From contig JAUHWH010000004.1 in the NCBI GenBank assembly GCA_030424715.1, forward strand, positions 195,059-259,058: DNA of 64,000 nt, given 5' to 3'. Positions 24,417 to 35,280 of this stretch are shown piece by piece; positions within the stretch are counted from its first letter, which is position 1; each line of letters begins with the position of its first letter. The stretch is from Bdellovibrionia bacterium (lineage in GTDB: Bacteria > Bdellovibrionota > Bdellovibrionia > Bdellovibrionales > JAGQZY01). The notes below the pieces were generated by a model that had not been told where the DNA came from, ran no database searches, and was given only the letters and a program-made list of their open reading frames with translations. The position numbers were made by a program, and so were the translations under genes.

Positions 24417-26033
24417 GTGGAAAATGTATTTTCGAATCTGAGTCGGATGATTGAGCAGGTTGGTAAAGACAAGGGGATTGATCGTGACCTGATCATTGAC
24501 GCTGTTAAACAGGGGATGTTGGTTGCGGCTCGAAAAGTCTACGGAACTTATCGAGACATCGAGGCTTCTTACAACGAAGACACCGGTGAAGTTGAGCTTT
24601 TTCAGTTCAACGAAGTGGTCTCTGATGACGTCTTTGAAGACGAAGAAATTGAAATCAAATTGGATGACGCCAGAGAACTGGACCCCGATGCTCAGCTGCA
24701 CGACTCGATCGGTATCAAACTCGACACTTCAGACCTCGGTCGAATCGCTGCGCAAACGGCCAAGCAGATTATCATGCAAAAAGTGCGTGATGCTGAACGC
24801 GATATTATTTTTAATGAGTTTGAAAGTCGTAAGGGTGAGATTGCCTCCGGCATCATTCGTCGCATTGAGCGCGGTACGATTGTTGTCGATCTTGGTAGAA
24901 CGGAATCCATTATTCCATATCGTGAGCAAATTCCCGGTGAGCATTTCAAACCAGGTGACCGGATTCAAGGGCACTTACTCGATGTGCGGCAGACCACTCG
25001 TGGGCCTCAGATTGTTATGTCCCGAGCTCACGCGGACTATATGGTTAAGCTTTTTGAAATTGAAGTTCCAGAGATCTACGACGGCATAGTTCAAATTATG
25101 GCTGCAGCCCGTGAGCCAGGTCAGCGGGCAAAAATTGCTGTGGACAGTAAAGACTCTGCCGTGGACGCCGTTGGTGCCTGCGTTGGTATGAAAGGCTCTC
25201 GCGTGCAAAATGTCGTGCAGGAGCTTAAAGGTGAGAAGATCGATATCGTGGAGTGGGATGAAGACATCACACGTTTTGCTTGCAATGCTTTGGCACCGGC
25301 GGAAATCTCGCGAGTGTTTTTAGATGAAGCCAATAAAGAAATGGAAATTGTTGTACCAGACAGTCAGTTGAGTTTGGCGATTGGTAAGCGTGGAGTGAAC
25401 GTTCGCTTGGCTGCTAAGTTGACCGGATGGAAGATCGATATCATGTCAGAGGCCAATGCCTCGGCCCGAACGGCAGAATCTATTTTCAACCTTATGTTGA
25501 TGCCAAGCATGACCGACACCATGGCGCAAAGTATTTTCCAAAGTGGCTTTGGCTCGTTCCAGTCGCTCGCCGATGCCAGCGTTGAAGATATTATGCAAAT
25601 TCCGGGTTACTCCGAAACAGAGCAAGCGGAGGCTTTGATTCAAGAAGCTAAAGATCTCTTGCAGAAGTTCATTGATGAAGGAACCGAGATTCCCAAAGCC
25701 CCGGTCATTGAAACGGCGCCAAATGTCGGCTCTGATGCCAAGAGCCAGGCCGATCAGATGTTAAAGGCTCAAATGGCCGAATTGGCTGTTAGCGAAGCCT
25801 CTGGTGACGGTGAGGCAACTGCTGAAGAGCCCCTCAATGCAGAAGCGGCGGAGGCTGGAGAGCCAGCGGCCACAGCTGAAGGATCGCCAGCTGAGGACAC
25901 AGTCGCTGCGGCGGCGAGCGAGGGCGACAGTCCTGTGGTTGAGTCTGCGACCGAAGAGAAGGCTGAGGCTCCAGCCGTTGAAGCCACCGATGATAATGTA
26001 AAAACTGACGACGAAGAGAAAACAGAAGACTAA
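24417..26033 (+). CDS. nusA: Transcription termination/antitermination protein NusA
   Basis: 538 residues, GTG start 3 bp after rimP. Order: N-terminal RNA-polymerase-binding domain (1-130), S1 domain (about 135-200, GIIRRIERGTIVVDLGRTES), two KH domains (VGACVGMKGSRVQNVV and LAIGKRGVNVRLAAKLTGWKI), then one helical repeat domain (about 350-420, FQSLADASVEDIMQIPG). The last 110 residues are a low-complexity Ala/Glu/Thr-rich acidic tail, unusual for NusA. It regulates pausing and termination. Confidence 0.95.
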   Translation: MENVFSNLSRMIEQVGKDKGIDRDLIIDAVKQGMLVAARKVYGTYRDIEASYNEDTGEVELFQFNEVVSDDVFEDEEIEIKLDDARELDPDAQLHDSIGIKLDTSDLGRIAAQTAKQIIMQKVRDAERDIIFNEFESRKGEIASGIIRRIERGTIVVDLGRTESIIPYREQIPGEHFKPGDRIQGHLLDVRQTTRGPQIVMSRAHADYMVKLFEIEVPEIYDGIVQIMAAAREPGQRAKIAVDSKDSAVDAVGACVGMKGSRVQNVVQELKGEKIDIVEWDEDITRFACNALAPAEISRVFLDEANKEMEIVVPDSQLSLAIGKRGVNVRLAAKLTGWKIDIMSEANASARTAESIFNLMLMPSMTDTMAQSIFQSGFGSFQSLADASVEDIMQIPGYSETEQAEALIQEAKDLLQKFIDEGTEIPKAPVIETAPNVGSDAKSQADQMLKAQMAELAVSEASGDGEATAEEPLNAEAAEAGEPAATAEGSPAEDTVAAAASEGDSPVVESATEEKAEAPAVEATDDNVKTDDEEKTED

Positions 26034-26047
26034 GTAGGGAGTAAGAA

Positions 26048-28801
26048 TTGGACCAACCTAAGGTTTATGAATTTGCCAAAGAGATTGGTATTGAGACATT
26101 GGTTCTCATGGATAAGATCCGTAAATGGGATCTACCCATCAAGAGCCATATGGCTGAATTGAGTCCAGAAGCGATCGAAGAGATTCGCAACAAGCTGGAT
26201 GAAGAATCCAGTAAGGGCAAGAAAAAGGCGAAAAAGAAAAAGGCAAAAAAGAAAGCCACATCTAAAAAAGCCGCGACCAAAAAAACCGCCACCAAGAAAA
26301 AGGCGACGAAGAAAAAGGTCACTAAGAAAAAGACGACCACTAAAAAGGCGGCCGCTGCCGAAGCGGCGCCTTCGACAAAGACTGTGATTCGACGGAAAAA
26401 AGCTTCAGAAGAACCTGCCAAAAAAGAAGCCCCGGCGGCTAGCCCAGACGTGGTTGAAACACCGGCGGCAGCGGCGGTTGCAGCAGAGGCGGCAACTCCT
26501 CCGGCAGCGGCCGAAGTGAAGGCTCCCGCTGCGGCTGAGCAAACTCCGGCGGCGGAAGCCAAAACAGAGACTCCCGAGGCAGCTCCGGCAGCCGAAGATA
26601 AAACGCCAGCTCCATCAGCTCGCAAACGCGAAGTCAAAATGACTGAAGGTGGGCCTATCAGTGGTGTTAAATCCGAGCGGCCGCGACGAAACATTGTTGG
26701 TCGGATGGATCTCAGTAAAGTTGAAAATAAATCGAATCAGGGTGGCAACCGTCAGCAGAAGACCAGCACGCGAAACATTCGCCCTGGATTTGTAGCGGCT
26801 AATCAGCCAGCCGAACCGGCTCCTGTTGAAAGCGATCGCTTTGGTAATCGAAAAGATAAAGATAAGCGAAAACGAGTGGTCACTGTACCTGGACCATCCA
26901 AAAAAGATCAGGAGCAAGCACCGCCATCCTTTGTTTCTTCAGATTTTAAGAAGAGAGAAGTGGTGTTTCAACCAAAGAAGAAAAAAATTGCAACGAATAT
27001 CAGTGCGATGAAGCAAACAGAGATCACCATGCCAGCGGCTCACAAGCGAGTGGTTAAAGTTCATGGGTCCATGAAAGTGGCTGACCTTGCCGACGAACTA
27101 GGCGTGAAAACGCCGCAACTCGTAAAGGCCCTCATGAAAAATGGTGTGATGGGCAACGTCAACACAGAGCTTGATTTTGATACGATCTCGTTGATCGTTC
27201 CCGAGTTCAAATACGAAGCCCAGAACGTTTTGAAAACCGATGACGAGTTAGTCGAAATGGCAGCCCATGGTGATCTTGAGGCCGACCCTGTGCCAAGGGC
27301 TCCAATCGTTACGGTGATGGGCCACGTGGATCATGGTAAAACGACCTTGCTTGATAACATTCGAAAAGCCAGAGTGGCCGAGGGCGAAGCCGGTGGTATC
27401 ACCCAGCACGTGGGTGCTTATCGAGTGAAGACCAATATCGGTGAGTGCACCTTTATTGATACGCCCGGGCATGAGGCGTTTACCGCCATGCGGGCCCGTG
27501 GTGCCTCATCCACCGATATTGTGATTCTTGTGGTTTCTGCCGATGATGGTGTGATGCCTCAAACCATCGAAGCGATCAATCACTCGAAAGCCGCTGGCGT
27601 TCCTATGATTGTTGCCATGAACAAGATGGATAAGGCCGGTGCTAATCCCGACCGCATTAAACAGCAGTTGGCGGAGCACGAATTGGTCCCTGAAGACTGG
27701 GGTGGAGACACCATGTGTGTCCCCGTGTCCGCTTTGAAAGGGGACGGTATCGATGATCTCCTCGAGCAAGTTTCACTATTGGCAGAAGTTTTAGAGCTAA
27801 AAGGCAACCCAAAGCGCTCTGCCACGGGTATTGTTGTTGAAAGCCGAGTCGAGGTTGGTAAAGGAAACGTCGCCACTCTTCTCATCCAGGACGGAACACT
27901 GACCGCCGGTCAGCCTGTGGTCATTGGTGAGATCGCCTGTCGTGTGCGCCAGATATTTGATGAAACCGGTAAGAAGATTGAGTCCGCCGGCCCTTCTCAT
28001 CCTGTGGAGGTGATTGGGTTACCAGAGTCTCCGTTGGCAGGTGATACCTTTGATGCTTGTATAGACGAGAAAACTGCGGAGCGGATCGCTGACCAGCGTG
28101 CCGAAGAGCGCAGAAAAGAGCGTCAAACAGCACAGGCTGCTCCAACCAACCTAGAAGAACTCTTTTCTAAAGTGAAGGCGGGAGACCTTAAAGAGCTTCC
28201 GGTGGTTTTAAAAACCGACGTGGCTGGTACGGGCGAGGCTATTCGCTCGATGTTCGATAAAATTTCGACTGACGAAGTGAAGATCAAGGTGATCCATCAT
28301 GGAGTGGGTGGAATCAGTGCCTCTGACGTTCTCTTGGCATCCACTGCCGGTGGTCTGATCGTTGGGTTTAACACTCGCCCAGACAATCCGGCTCGAGCCG
28401 CTTCGAAAGAGCGTGGCGTTGAAATCAAAACCTATTCGATCGTCTACAAGTTGATGGATGAAATGAAGCTGGCTATGGCTGGTCTTCTTGATCCGGACAT
28501 TGTGGAAAAAGCCATGGGCAGAGCTGAAGTTCGCGACATTTTCAGTGTTCCAAGAATTGGGACCATCGCAGGTTCTTTTGTGGTGGATGGTAAAATCACT
28601 CGCAACTCGTTGCTTCGACTTATTCGCAGTGGAACAGTTATATACACGGGCAAGATCAGCAGCTTGAAGCGCTTTAAAGACGACGCCAAAGAAGTGGCCT
28701 CTGGCTACGAGTGTGGTATCGGCATTGAAAACTTCAACGACATCAAGGTCGGAGACGAAATCGAAGCCTACATGGAAGAAGAAGTGGCTCGTGAACTTTA
28801 A
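26048..28801 (+). CDS. infB: Translation initiation factor IF-2
   Basis: 917 residues. The start is TTG 26048 with GGGAG 6 bp upstream. Residues 1-50 are the IF2 N-terminal helical domain ([19 protein letters not shown]). About 56-100 is a striking run of Lys/Thr/Ala repeats ([17 protein letters not shown]), resembling histone H1 tails, followed by an Ala/Pro/Glu-rich stretch to about 200. The G domain starts near residue 424 (GHVDHGKTT), with DTPGHE and NKMDKA. C-terminal domains II, III and IV complete the factor, which places initiator tRNA on the 30S subunit. Confidence 0.97.
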   Translation: MDQPKVYEFAKEIGIETLVLMDKIRKWDLPIKSHMAELSPEAIEEIRNKLDEESSKGKKKAKKKKAKKKATSKKAATKKTATKKKATKKKVTKKKTTTKKAAAAEAAPSTKTVIRRKKASEEPAKKEAPAASPDVVETPAAAAVAAEAATPPAAAEVKAPAAAEQTPAAEAKTETPEAAPAAEDKTPAPSARKREVKMTEGGPISGVKSERPRRNIVGRMDLSKVENKSNQGGNRQQKTSTRNIRPGFVAANQPAEPAPVESDRFGNRKDKDKRKRVVTVPGPSKKDQEQAPPSFVSSDFKKREVVFQPKKKKIATNISAMKQTEITMPAAHKRVVKVHGSMKVADLADELGVKTPQLVKALMKNGVMGNVNTELDFDTISLIVPEFKYEAQNVLKTDDELVEMAAHGDLEADPVPRAPIVTVMGHVDHGKTTLLDNIRKARVAEGEAGGITQHVGAYRVKTNIGECTFIDTPGHEAFTAMRARGASSTDIVILVVSADDGVMPQTIEAINHSKAAGVPMIVAMNKMDKAGANPDRIKQQLAEHELVPEDWGGDTMCVPVSALKGDGIDDLLEQVSLLAEVLELKGNPKRSATGIVVESRVEVGKGNVATLLIQDGTLTAGQPVVIGEIACRVRQIFDETGKKIESAGPSHPVEVIGLPESPLAGDTFDACIDEKTAERIADQRAEERRKERQTAQAAPTNLEELFSKVKAGDLKELPVVLKTDVAGTGEAIRSMFDKISTDEVKIKVIHHGVGGISASDVLLASTAGGLIVGFNTRPDNPARAASKERGVEIKTYSIVYKLMDEMKLAMAGLLDPDIVEKAMGRAEVRDIFSVPRIGTIAGSFVVDGKITRNSLLRLIRSGTVIYTGKISSLKRFKDDAKEVASGYECGIGIENFNDIKVGDEIEAYMEEEVAREL

Positions 28802-28819
28802 AATGTTGATCGGGCTCTG

Positions 28820-29173
28820 ATGTCAGAAAAGAGTCGCCGTTTACAGCGGGCAGAAAAGGAAATTCGCGAGGTGATCTCGACCTACTTGATGCAAAATCAA
28901 GCGGGATCATCATCCGACCTGGTTTCTCTCACCCAAGTTTGGGTGAGCCCTGATCTGCGAAATGTAAAAGCTTACGTCTGTGTGTTGGGGCGAGACGAGG
29001 TTGATAAAGAAACTCTCGAGACTCTGCAATCCCACGCTCCAGAGATTCAAAATCTTTTTAATGCGAGATTTCGTATGAAGTTTTGCCCTAAGGTTAAATT
29101 TTACAACGACGAGGGCATTAAAATGATGGCCAAAATTGATAAAATCGTTAAGCAGGATCCTAGCCGTTCATGA
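28820..29173 (+). CDS. rbfA: Ribosome-binding factor A
   Basis: 117 residues, ATG 18 bp after infB. It has the RbfA single KH-like fold: RLQRAEKEIREVISTYL, then VSLTQVWVSPDLRNVKAYVC, and FRMKFCPKVKFYNDEG before the final helix. RbfA assists late 16S rRNA folding and 30S assembly. Overlaps truB by 4 bp (ATGA). Confidence 0.93.
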   Translation: MSEKSRRLQRAEKEIREVISTYLMQNQAGSSSDLVSLTQVWVSPDLRNVKAYVCVLGRDEVDKETLETLQSHAPEIQNLFNARFRMKFCPKVKFYNDEGIKMMAKIDKIVKQDPSRS

Positions 29174-30087
29174 ATGATGGAGTACTTCTTGTTGATAAGC
29201 CGGGGGGCTTGACGAGTCACGATGTGGTGGCTCGATGCCGTCGCTTGTTTGGTCGCAAAGACATCGGTCACGCCGGCACTCTCGACCCTATGGCCACCGG
29301 ACTGCTAGTGGTTCTCATTGGCAAGGCCACAAAAATTTCAGACTATATATTAAACGGAAACAAATCCTACCGCACCACGGTCTTGTTGGGCACAGAGACT
29401 GACACCGACGACATCACTGGAGCCGTGACAGCATCGCGAACCGATTTCGAATGTTCACAATCACAAGTGGAGCATGCCGTTGCTGCTCTGAGTGGTGTGT
29501 TGAATTTACCGGTCCCCATTTATTCCGCTATTAAGGTCAAGGGCAAGAAGCTCTACGAACAAGCTCGCCGAGGCGAATCGTTTGTGCCACCCATGCGAGA
29601 TATGGAATTCAAAGATTTGAAGTTACTTTCTTACGAGAACAACAGGGTGACGGTGGAGTTTGAGTGCTCCAAGGGCAGCTACGTACGAGCTTGGGGCAAG
29701 GCTCTGGGGCAGAGTTTGGGCTGTGGTGCTACATTGGAAAGCCTGCGGCGGGTTCATTCCGAGCCCTACTATGCCGATCAGGCCATAGAATTGGCCGAGC
29801 TCGAGAGTCTGGAAGAGGCTGAAATAGTGGCCCATTCGGGTTGGGTGCCTCTAAAATCGACTCTTCCTGCGTGGCCCATGGTGAAAATTGAGGGACATGA
29901 TGAGAAGCTGATCTCCAATGGTCAGTTGTCCCGCCGCTTGGAGCGATTTTTAGAGCTCGAATACGGGCAAATGCAGGATTTACAGGGCATAAAAGTGGTC
30001 AGCAAAGGGTCAGGGCAGCTTATATCTCTTCTGAGCTTCGAAGCCCCGTTGAGCTTCAAAATCCGTCGCGTTTTCCCCAATCAATGA
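29170..30087 (+). CDS. truB: tRNA pseudouridine-55 synthase
   Basis: 305 residues. Motifs: GVLLVDKPGGLTSHDVV, then GHAGTLDPMATGLLVV with the catalytic aspartate in TLDP, and later ECSKGSYVRAWGKALG. TruB converts U55 to pseudouridine in the T-loop of tRNAs. A C-terminal PUA-like domain is present (IEGHDEKLISNGQLS). Start overlaps rbfA stop. Confidence 0.95.
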   Translation: MNDGVLLVDKPGGLTSHDVVARCRRLFGRKDIGHAGTLDPMATGLLVVLIGKATKISDYILNGNKSYRTTVLLGTETDTDDITGAVTASRTDFECSQSQVEHAVAALSGVLNLPVPIYSAIKVKGKKLYEQARRGESFVPPMRDMEFKDLKLLSYENNRVTVEFECSKGSYVRAWGKALGQSLGCGATLESLRRVHSEPYYADQAIELAELESLEEAEIVAHSGWVPLKSTLPAWPMVKIEGHDEKLISNGQLSRRLERFLELEYGQMQDLQGIKVVSKGSGQLISLLSFEAPLSFKIRRVFPNQ

Positions 30088-30116
30088 TTGACGAAATGCA
30101 GTCATTCCCATAATTT
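30088..30116 (+). promoter_or_regulatory. Promoter of rpsO-pnp
   Basis: TTGACG at 30088-30093 and TAATTT at 30111-30116, 17-bp spacer, immediately after the truB stop. It leaves a leader of about 75 nt before rpsO, long enough for S15 autoregulation as known for other bacteria. Confidence 0.6.
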
Positions 30117-30198
30117 AGCGTTTTTAAAGCTTCAGATCACGAGCCGCCATTAGCACGGATCAACGAGGCCAACCTTTAAACCCTAATAGGAGGAGATA

Positions 30199-30468
30199 AT
30201 GGCTATATTGCAATCGCAAAAACAAGAGATCATCAAACACTTTCAAAAGAAAGAATTAGACACTGGAAGTTCCGAGGTGCAAATCGCTTTGTTAACTTAC
30301 AGAATTAAAGATCTTACCGAGCATTTCAAAAAACACAAAAAAGACAAACACGGACAACGTGGACTTGTGACTTTGGTTAGTAAAAGAAGAAAGCTTCTCG
30401 ATTACTTAAAGAGAAAAGACCTTAATGGTTATACGAAGCTTATTGGTGATCTTGGACTCAGAAAATAA
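30199..30468 (+). CDS. rpsO: Small ribosomal subunit protein S15
   Basis: 89 residues, the normal length, with GGAGGAG 7 bp before the ATG. Family pattern: [47 protein letters not shown] (cited in part). S15 binds 16S rRNA early in 30S assembly. It is followed 37 bp on by pnp, the classic rpsO-pnp order. Confidence 0.97.
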   Translation: MAILQSQKQEIIKHFQKKELDTGSSEVQIALLTYRIKDLTEHFKKHKKDKHGQRGLVTLVSKRRKLLDYLKRKDLNGYTKLIGDLGLRK

Positions 30469-30505
30469 AAAACAGAAAACAGCAAAATAGAACAGAGAGG
30501 TTTTA

Positions 30506-32602
30506 ATGAAACAAACAGTCACCATGACCGTTGGCAGCCAGACCATAGAAATCGAAACCGGACGGATGGCGAAACAAGCTGATGGTTCAGTTCTTGTGAC
30601 GGCGGGGAATAACGTTGTTCTCGTCACTGTGGTCTCTTCAACAAGAGATTCCGATATGGACTTTTTTCCATTAACAATTGAATACGCTGAGAAGTTTTAC
30701 GCCTCAGGTAAAATCCCCGGTGGATTTTTTAAACGAGAGGGTCGCCCGACTGGTGGTGCGACTTTGAACGCTCGCTTGATCGATCGTCCTTTGCGACCCA
30801 CCTTCCCAGAGGGTTATAATAAAGACACTCAGGTTGTTGCTACGATCCTAAGTTTTGATGGCACTTATCCTGTCGAGATTTTGGCCAGTATTGGGGCCTC
30901 ATGTGCCACTCATATCAGTGACATTCCGTTCAATGGCCCAACAGCCGCTGTTTTGGTTGGAAAAGTTGACGGTGAGTACGTTGCCAACCCAAGCCCTGAG
31001 CAACTTGAAAAGTCAGAAGTTGAGTTGATCGTTGCCGGAACACGCAATGGTATCTTGATGGTTGAAGGTGAGGCCACTCTGGTCCCAGAAGCCACAATCC
31101 TCGGTGCCTTGAAGTTTGCCCATCAGCAAATGAGCGTTATCTTTGATGCTCAAGATGAGTTGCGCGAAAAGACCGGTAGCAAGACCAAGCGTGAGTTCGT
31201 TCCTTATTCAGTGGATGAGTCCTTCCGCACGCAAGTTGCTGACTTCGCTTCAGAGAAAATCGCAGCGGCCCTTTCGACTCGTGACAAAGGCGAGCGTTAT
31301 GGCGCTTATGATAAGATCAAAAAAGAAGCGGAAGCCATGTTTCTCGCTGACCTCAGCAACAAAGATGAAAAAGAAGCCCGTAAAAAAGATTTGGGCATCG
31401 TCATTGGCGACCTCAAATACGATATTGCTCGTGGCAATATCCTAGAAAAGGGCGAGCGCATCGACGGTCGTGACCTGACGACTGTTCGTCAAGTCACTTG
31501 CGAAGTGGGCATGCTCCCTCGTGTGCATGGTTCTGGTCTTTTCACTCGTGGAGAGACGCAAGTTCTTGGCACTGTAACTCTTGGTACTGGAGACGACGAG
31601 CAAACGATCGACAGTCTTGCTGGCTTTTACAAAAAGAAATTCTTTTTGCATTACAACTTTCCTCCTTACTGTGTGGGTGAAACCGGCCGTATGGGTGGAC
31701 AGTCTCGTCGTGAGATTGGTCATGGGGCTCTTGCCGAGCGCGCTTTAAAAGCGGTTCTTCCTGATCACGATAAGTTCCCTTACACCATCCGTATGGTTGG
31801 TGAAGTTATGGAATCTAACGGTTCTTCTTCTATGGGGACTGTTTGTGGTGGAACTCTTGCTATGCTTGATGCTGGTGTGCCTTTAAAAGGCAACGTTGCT
31901 GGTGTTGCCATGGGTCTGATCTCTGATGGTACAAAAACCGCGGTTTTAACCGACATCCTTGGTGATGAAGATCATTTAGGTGACATGGATTTCAAAGTGG
32001 CTGGAACTCGCGAGGGAATCAGCGCCATCCAAATGGATATCAAAATTGATTCTATTACCTTCGACGTGATGGAGCAGGCTTTATCACAAGCAAAAGAAGG
32101 TCGTTTGACCATTCTTAACAGCATGGAAGAAGTGATCTCCACACCTCGTGGCGAGATCTCTGAATTTGCTCCTCGTATCCAAACCATCAAGATCAAGCCG
32201 GAGAAAGTCCGCGAAGTGATTGGTGCCGGTGGAAAGGTGATCAAAGGAATTATCGAAGAAACAGGTGTGAAAGTGAACATCGAAGACGATGGTTCCATTC
32301 ACATTGCTTCGACCGACCCTGAGGCGAGCAAAAAAGCCATCGCCATGATCGAAGGCATTTGTGCTGAAGCCGAGATGGGTGCCACTTACAAAGGGAAAGT
32401 CGTTAAGATCGTTGATTTTGGTGCCTTTGTCGAAGTGTTGCCGAACACTCAAGGTTTGCTTCATATCTCTGAGGTTTCCAACGAGCGCATTCGCAACGTG
32501 AGTGACCATTTGAGCGAAGGTGATGAGATCGACGTTAAGGTGATCGATGTGGATCGCGCTGGACGAATCAAACTTTCAAGAAAAGCTTTATTAGATAATT
32601 AA
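30506..32602 (+). CDS. pnp: Polyribonucleotide nucleotidyltransferase (PNPase)
   Basis: 698 residues. Two RNase PH domains (first with [20 protein letters not shown], second with [14 protein letters not shown] and [18 protein letters not shown]), then a KH domain ([20 protein letters not shown]) and an S1 domain ([20 protein letters not shown]). Catalytic Asp region: [21 protein letters not shown] trimeric 3'-5' phosphorolytic exoribonuclease. Its TAA shares one base with the next ATG. Confidence 0.97.
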   Translation: MKQTVTMTVGSQTIEIETGRMAKQADGSVLVTAGNNVVLVTVVSSTRDSDMDFFPLTIEYAEKFYASGKIPGGFFKREGRPTGGATLNARLIDRPLRPTFPEGYNKDTQVVATILSFDGTYPVEILASIGASCATHISDIPFNGPTAAVLVGKVDGEYVANPSPEQLEKSEVELIVAGTRNGILMVEGEATLVPEATILGALKFAHQQMSVIFDAQDELREKTGSKTKREFVPYSVDESFRTQVADFASEKIAAALSTRDKGERYGAYDKIKKEAEAMFLADLSNKDEKEARKKDLGIVIGDLKYDIARGNILEKGERIDGRDLTTVRQVTCEVGMLPRVHGSGLFTRGETQVLGTVTLGTGDDEQTIDSLAGFYKKKFFLHYNFPPYCVGETGRMGGQSRREIGHGALAERALKAVLPDHDKFPYTIRMVGEVMESNGSSSMGTVCGGTLAMLDAGVPLKGNVAGVAMGLISDGTKTAVLTDILGDEDHLGDMDFKVAGTREGISAIQMDIKIDSITFDVMEQALSQAKEGRLTILNSMEEVISTPRGEISEFAPRIQTIKIKPEKVREVIGAGGKVIKGIIEETGVKVNIEDDGSIHIASTDPEASKKAIAMIEGICAEAEMGATYKGKVVKIVDFGAFVEVLPNTQGLLHISEVSNERIRNVSDHLSEGDEIDVKVIDVDRAGRIKLSRKALLDN

Positions 32603-33837
32603 TGAAGTTTCAGAAAACCACTTTAGACAATGGTGTCCGGGTTTTATCCGAACACCATAGCGACTCCCGGTGCGTTGTCACCGGTTTCTGGGTCGAGGCA
32701 GGGTCTCGTTACGAGGCTCCCAACCAAGTGGGTATTTCTCATTTATTAGAGCATATGGTTTTCAAAGGCACTGAAAAGTACAGTGCTCTTGAATTGGCAC
32801 TTTGTATGGAGTCAAAGGGTGGTGATATCAACGCCTTTACGGCCCGTGAACACACATGCTTTCACACCACCTCACTTTGTGACGACCTTGACCTTAGCGT
32901 CGATGTTTTGGCTCAGGTGACCGCTTTTGCTCGATTCAACCCCTCTGACTTTGAAAAAGAAAAAGGCGTGGTTCAGCAAGAGATCTTGATGGCCGCCGAT
33001 GATCTCGAAGAGTTCGTTTACGACCTGTATTTTGAAAAAATCTTTCCCAACAATTCATTGGGCTATCAGATCCTAGGGTCCATGGAGTCGGTGGCGGGGC
33101 TTTCTCTGCAGGACATCCAAAATTATTACGACCGACACTTTGTCCCTGAAAACATCATCGTAACAGCGGCGGGAAATGTCGACCACGATCAACTGGTGAA
33201 AAGTGTGTCTAATCATTTGAAAGACAAAAAGTGGATGGGGCAGCGCCCGGACACGCCCCTAATAACACCGCCTCGGTCGGTGGTGAAGGATCGTTTCACT
33301 AAAGACTGTGAGCAGAGTCACATCATTGTGGGCTTTCCGGCTTGTTCGTACTCCGACGCCGATCGCTTCAATGGCTTTGTTCTTAATACAGCTTTGGGTG
33401 GCGGAATGACCTCGAAGCTCTACCAAAGCATTCGTGAAGAGCGCGGCTTGGTGTATTCTATCTTCAGTCTCCTCAACACTTTTACCGACACCGGTATCCA
33501 GACCATCTATGCCGGCACCGAACAAAAGCAAGTGGATGAAGTGGTCTCATTGATTCGACAAGAGCTCAAAACCATACGCGCCAACGGACTAACGAAAGAA
33601 GAAATCAATCTTTATAAGCGGCAAGCTAAAGGGCAAATCTTAATAGGCTCCGAGGACATTGACAACCGCATGAACTCCATTGCGGTGAACGAGATGGTCT
33701 TTGGCGAGTACCGCTCAGTCGACCGAGTGATCGCCGATATCGACCAAGTGAACGTGGACTCTGTGATGGCCTACATCGAAGACAAATTAGACCCCGACAA
33801 CCTCTCTCTATTCATCCTGGGCCCGAAAGAAGCCTAA
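32602..33837 (+). CDS. M16 family zinc peptidase
   Basis: 411 residues. The inverted zinc motif HxxEH is present as HLLEH (in ISHLLEHMVFKGTE), with a downstream Glu in the helix of EKEKGVVQQEIL. Later R/Y pattern SIREERGLVYSIFS is typical of active members. Such proteins are often encoded after pnp (insulinase/PqqL/YmxG-like) and degrade peptides; here no signal peptide is seen, so the enzyme is probably cytoplasmic. The one-base overlap with pnp suggests coupling. Confidence 0.92.
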   Translation: MKFQKTTLDNGVRVLSEHHSDSRCVVTGFWVEAGSRYEAPNQVGISHLLEHMVFKGTEKYSALELALCMESKGGDINAFTAREHTCFHTTSLCDDLDLSVDVLAQVTAFARFNPSDFEKEKGVVQQEILMAADDLEEFVYDLYFEKIFPNNSLGYQILGSMESVAGLSLQDIQNYYDRHFVPENIIVTAAGNVDHDQLVKSVSNHLKDKKWMGQRPDTPLITPPRSVVKDRFTKDCEQSHIIVGFPACSYSDADRFNGFVLNTALGGGMTSKLYQSIREERGLVYSIFSLLNTFTDTGIQTIYAGTEQKQVDEVVSLIRQELKTIRANGLTKEEINLYKRQAKGQILIGSEDIDNRMNSIAVNEMVFGEYRSVDRVIADIDQVNVDSVMAYIEDKLDPDNLSLFILGPKEA

Positions 33838-34172
33838 GGGAATTTCAAACCACAAACCCGAGTTTCCCAACCGTCGTTCTGCTACGAACTTTGTCGTACT
33901 GAGACCAACTTTGTCGTTCTGAGCGCAGCGAAGAACCTGTGGTAGGTCCTTCGCTGCGCTCTGGACGACGATGCAGCGGGAATGGGGAGGGCCCTTATTT
34001 GTCAGAGGTGTGAAGATTTTTTATGTTTTTCACTTTCGTGAGAAGGGGTTTGGTCTTCTTAAGGCTTTATAATCACTATATTTTTTGAATTGCCCGTGCT
34101 TGGGCTGGCTTTTTGCTCCTAATACCGGTGTGACCAATTGTGGTTCACCTTTTAATTGGAGGATCTTGACCG
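33838..34172. other. 335-bp gap after the M16 peptidase gene
   Basis: Holds the inverted-repeat element described separately (33887-33969). Further on are a TATAAT at 34068-34073 without a clear -35 and a short stem GCCC-loop-GGGC at 34092-34105 with a T5 run just after it. The GGAGG before the next gene lies at 34157-34161. No ORF. Confidence 0.35.
33887..33969. repeat. REP-like inverted repeat with a tandem 20-mer
   Basis: Two imperfect copies of a 20-bp unit (CTTTGTCGT-x-CTGAG near 33889 and 33909) precede an inverted repeat: GAGCGCAGCGAAG (33921-33933) with CTTCGCTGCGCTC (33949-33961), extended outward by GTCGT (33913-33917) with ACGAC (33965-33969). It resembles interspersed REP-type elements and could stabilise or end the pnp-M16 transcript. 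Confidence 0.7.
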
Positions 34173-34673
34173 ATGAGTCTTTCAGCATCCGAAATTTTAC
34201 GAATCCTTTTTGTGGCCTTTTGTCTTTGCCTAAGCTCCATCAGTGACGCTCATTTTGCAGAAAGCAAAGGGGTGTTGTTCAAAAAGTTGCAACAGGTACG
34301 AGTGGATCAAGTGGTGGAAATCCCTTACAACCCCTCGCTCGTGGGCGCTCTTGCTGGCCAAATGAAATTTTACAATATCTCTGAGATGCAAGGGACAACA
34401 GCGCCTAAGGCCACTCGCTTGCGCGATGAGTTCTACCATGACGAAAGTGCTCATGTTGATGCTTTGAATTACCACACTGGCAAAGGACGCTGTGACTACA
34501 AGCAGGCCTTTAAGGTGAACGAGACCCTCGTGTGTTATGTGTCAGCCAATGAGCCCCATATTCGACGGGCCGGTGCTCAATGTGAAACATGGGGCTATGG
34601 CAAAAAGGTGAGTCACTGTTTCGTGTTTGCCCACAGTGTCGAGGACATAGTATTAGCATTATCCGGAAACTGA
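34173..34673 (+). CDS. Secreted protein, unknown
   Basis: 166 residues; ATG with GGAGG 11 bp upstream. A signal-like N-terminus (ILRILFVAFCLCLSSISDA) is followed by a 140-residue mature part with four Cys in the second half (GRCDYKQ, LVCYVS, AQCETW, SHCFVF), likely disulfide bonded. No family recognised. It stands alone before dut. Confidence 0.55.
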   Translation: MSLSASEILRILFVAFCLCLSSISDAHFAESKGVLFKKLQQVRVDQVVEIPYNPSLVGALAGQMKFYNISEMQGTTAPKATRLRDEFYHDESAHVDALNYHTGKGRCDYKQAFKVNETLVCYVSANEPHIRRAGAQCETWGYGKKVSHCFVFAHSVEDIVLALSGN

Positions 34674-34782
34674 GCCGCTCCGAAAGCAAAACTTATAAAA
34701 CTTGTGACTGCGTCGGTGCTCGTCCATAGACCCTCCGCGAGTCTTTGTGTATAACTCTCCCTCAGCCTGCAGAGGGGGACCA

Positions 34783-35226
34783 ATGAAGTTGCCAATAAAA
34801 ACCTTAGAAAATTTCAAGGGCGATTTGCCCAAGTATGAATCTTCGCTCGCCAGTGGTTTTGATGTGAGAGCTCAGCTCTCTGAGACCGTCAATGTGTACC
34901 CCGGCGATCGTGCGCTGGTCCCTACAGGCCTGTCATTCGCCATTCCGCAAGGTTACGAATTACAAGCTCGTCCACGAAGTGGCTTGGCGGTGAAATATGG
35001 TATCAGTTTAGTGAACACGCCCGGAACCATCGACGCCGACTATCGCGGCGAGATCAAAATTATTATTATCAATCACGGACAAGAGACCTTTGAAATTAAA
35101 GATCAGGATCGCATCGCACAGCTGGTCTTGGCGCCTGTGATTCAGGCCGATTTCGAAGTGGTCTCGGAGTTGCCCGAGTCAGAGCGGGGAGCCGGCGGCT
35201 TTGGTAGCACGGGTGTGGAGTCGTAG
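34783..35226 (+). CDS. dut: dUTP diphosphatase
   Basis: 147 residues from ATG 34783 with GAGGGGG upstream (frame open to 34747). Trimeric dUTPase motifs: 1 SGFDVRA, 2 ARPRSGLAVK, 3 NTPGTIDADYRGEI, 4 DRIAQLV, 5 RGAGGFGSTG. It hydrolyses dUTP to dUMP, keeping uracil out of DNA and feeding thymidylate synthesis. All catalytic motifs are complete. Confidence 0.96.
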   Translation: MKLPIKTLENFKGDLPKYESSLASGFDVRAQLSETVNVYPGDRALVPTGLSFAIPQGYELQARPRSGLAVKYGISLVNTPGTIDADYRGEIKIIIINHGQETFEIKDQDRIAQLVLAPVIQADFEVVSELPESERGAGGFGSTGVES

Positions 35227-35280
35227 CATCACGCCCGGCAATAGGGCCGTTGAGACCTCGGCGTTGTTTGGACCTGTGAA

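Noticed and set aside
26065..26694. 209-residue - strand frame opposite infB
   Set aside because: Low-complexity mirror of the Lys/Ala-rich IF-2 N-terminus; the sense frame is a certain gene.
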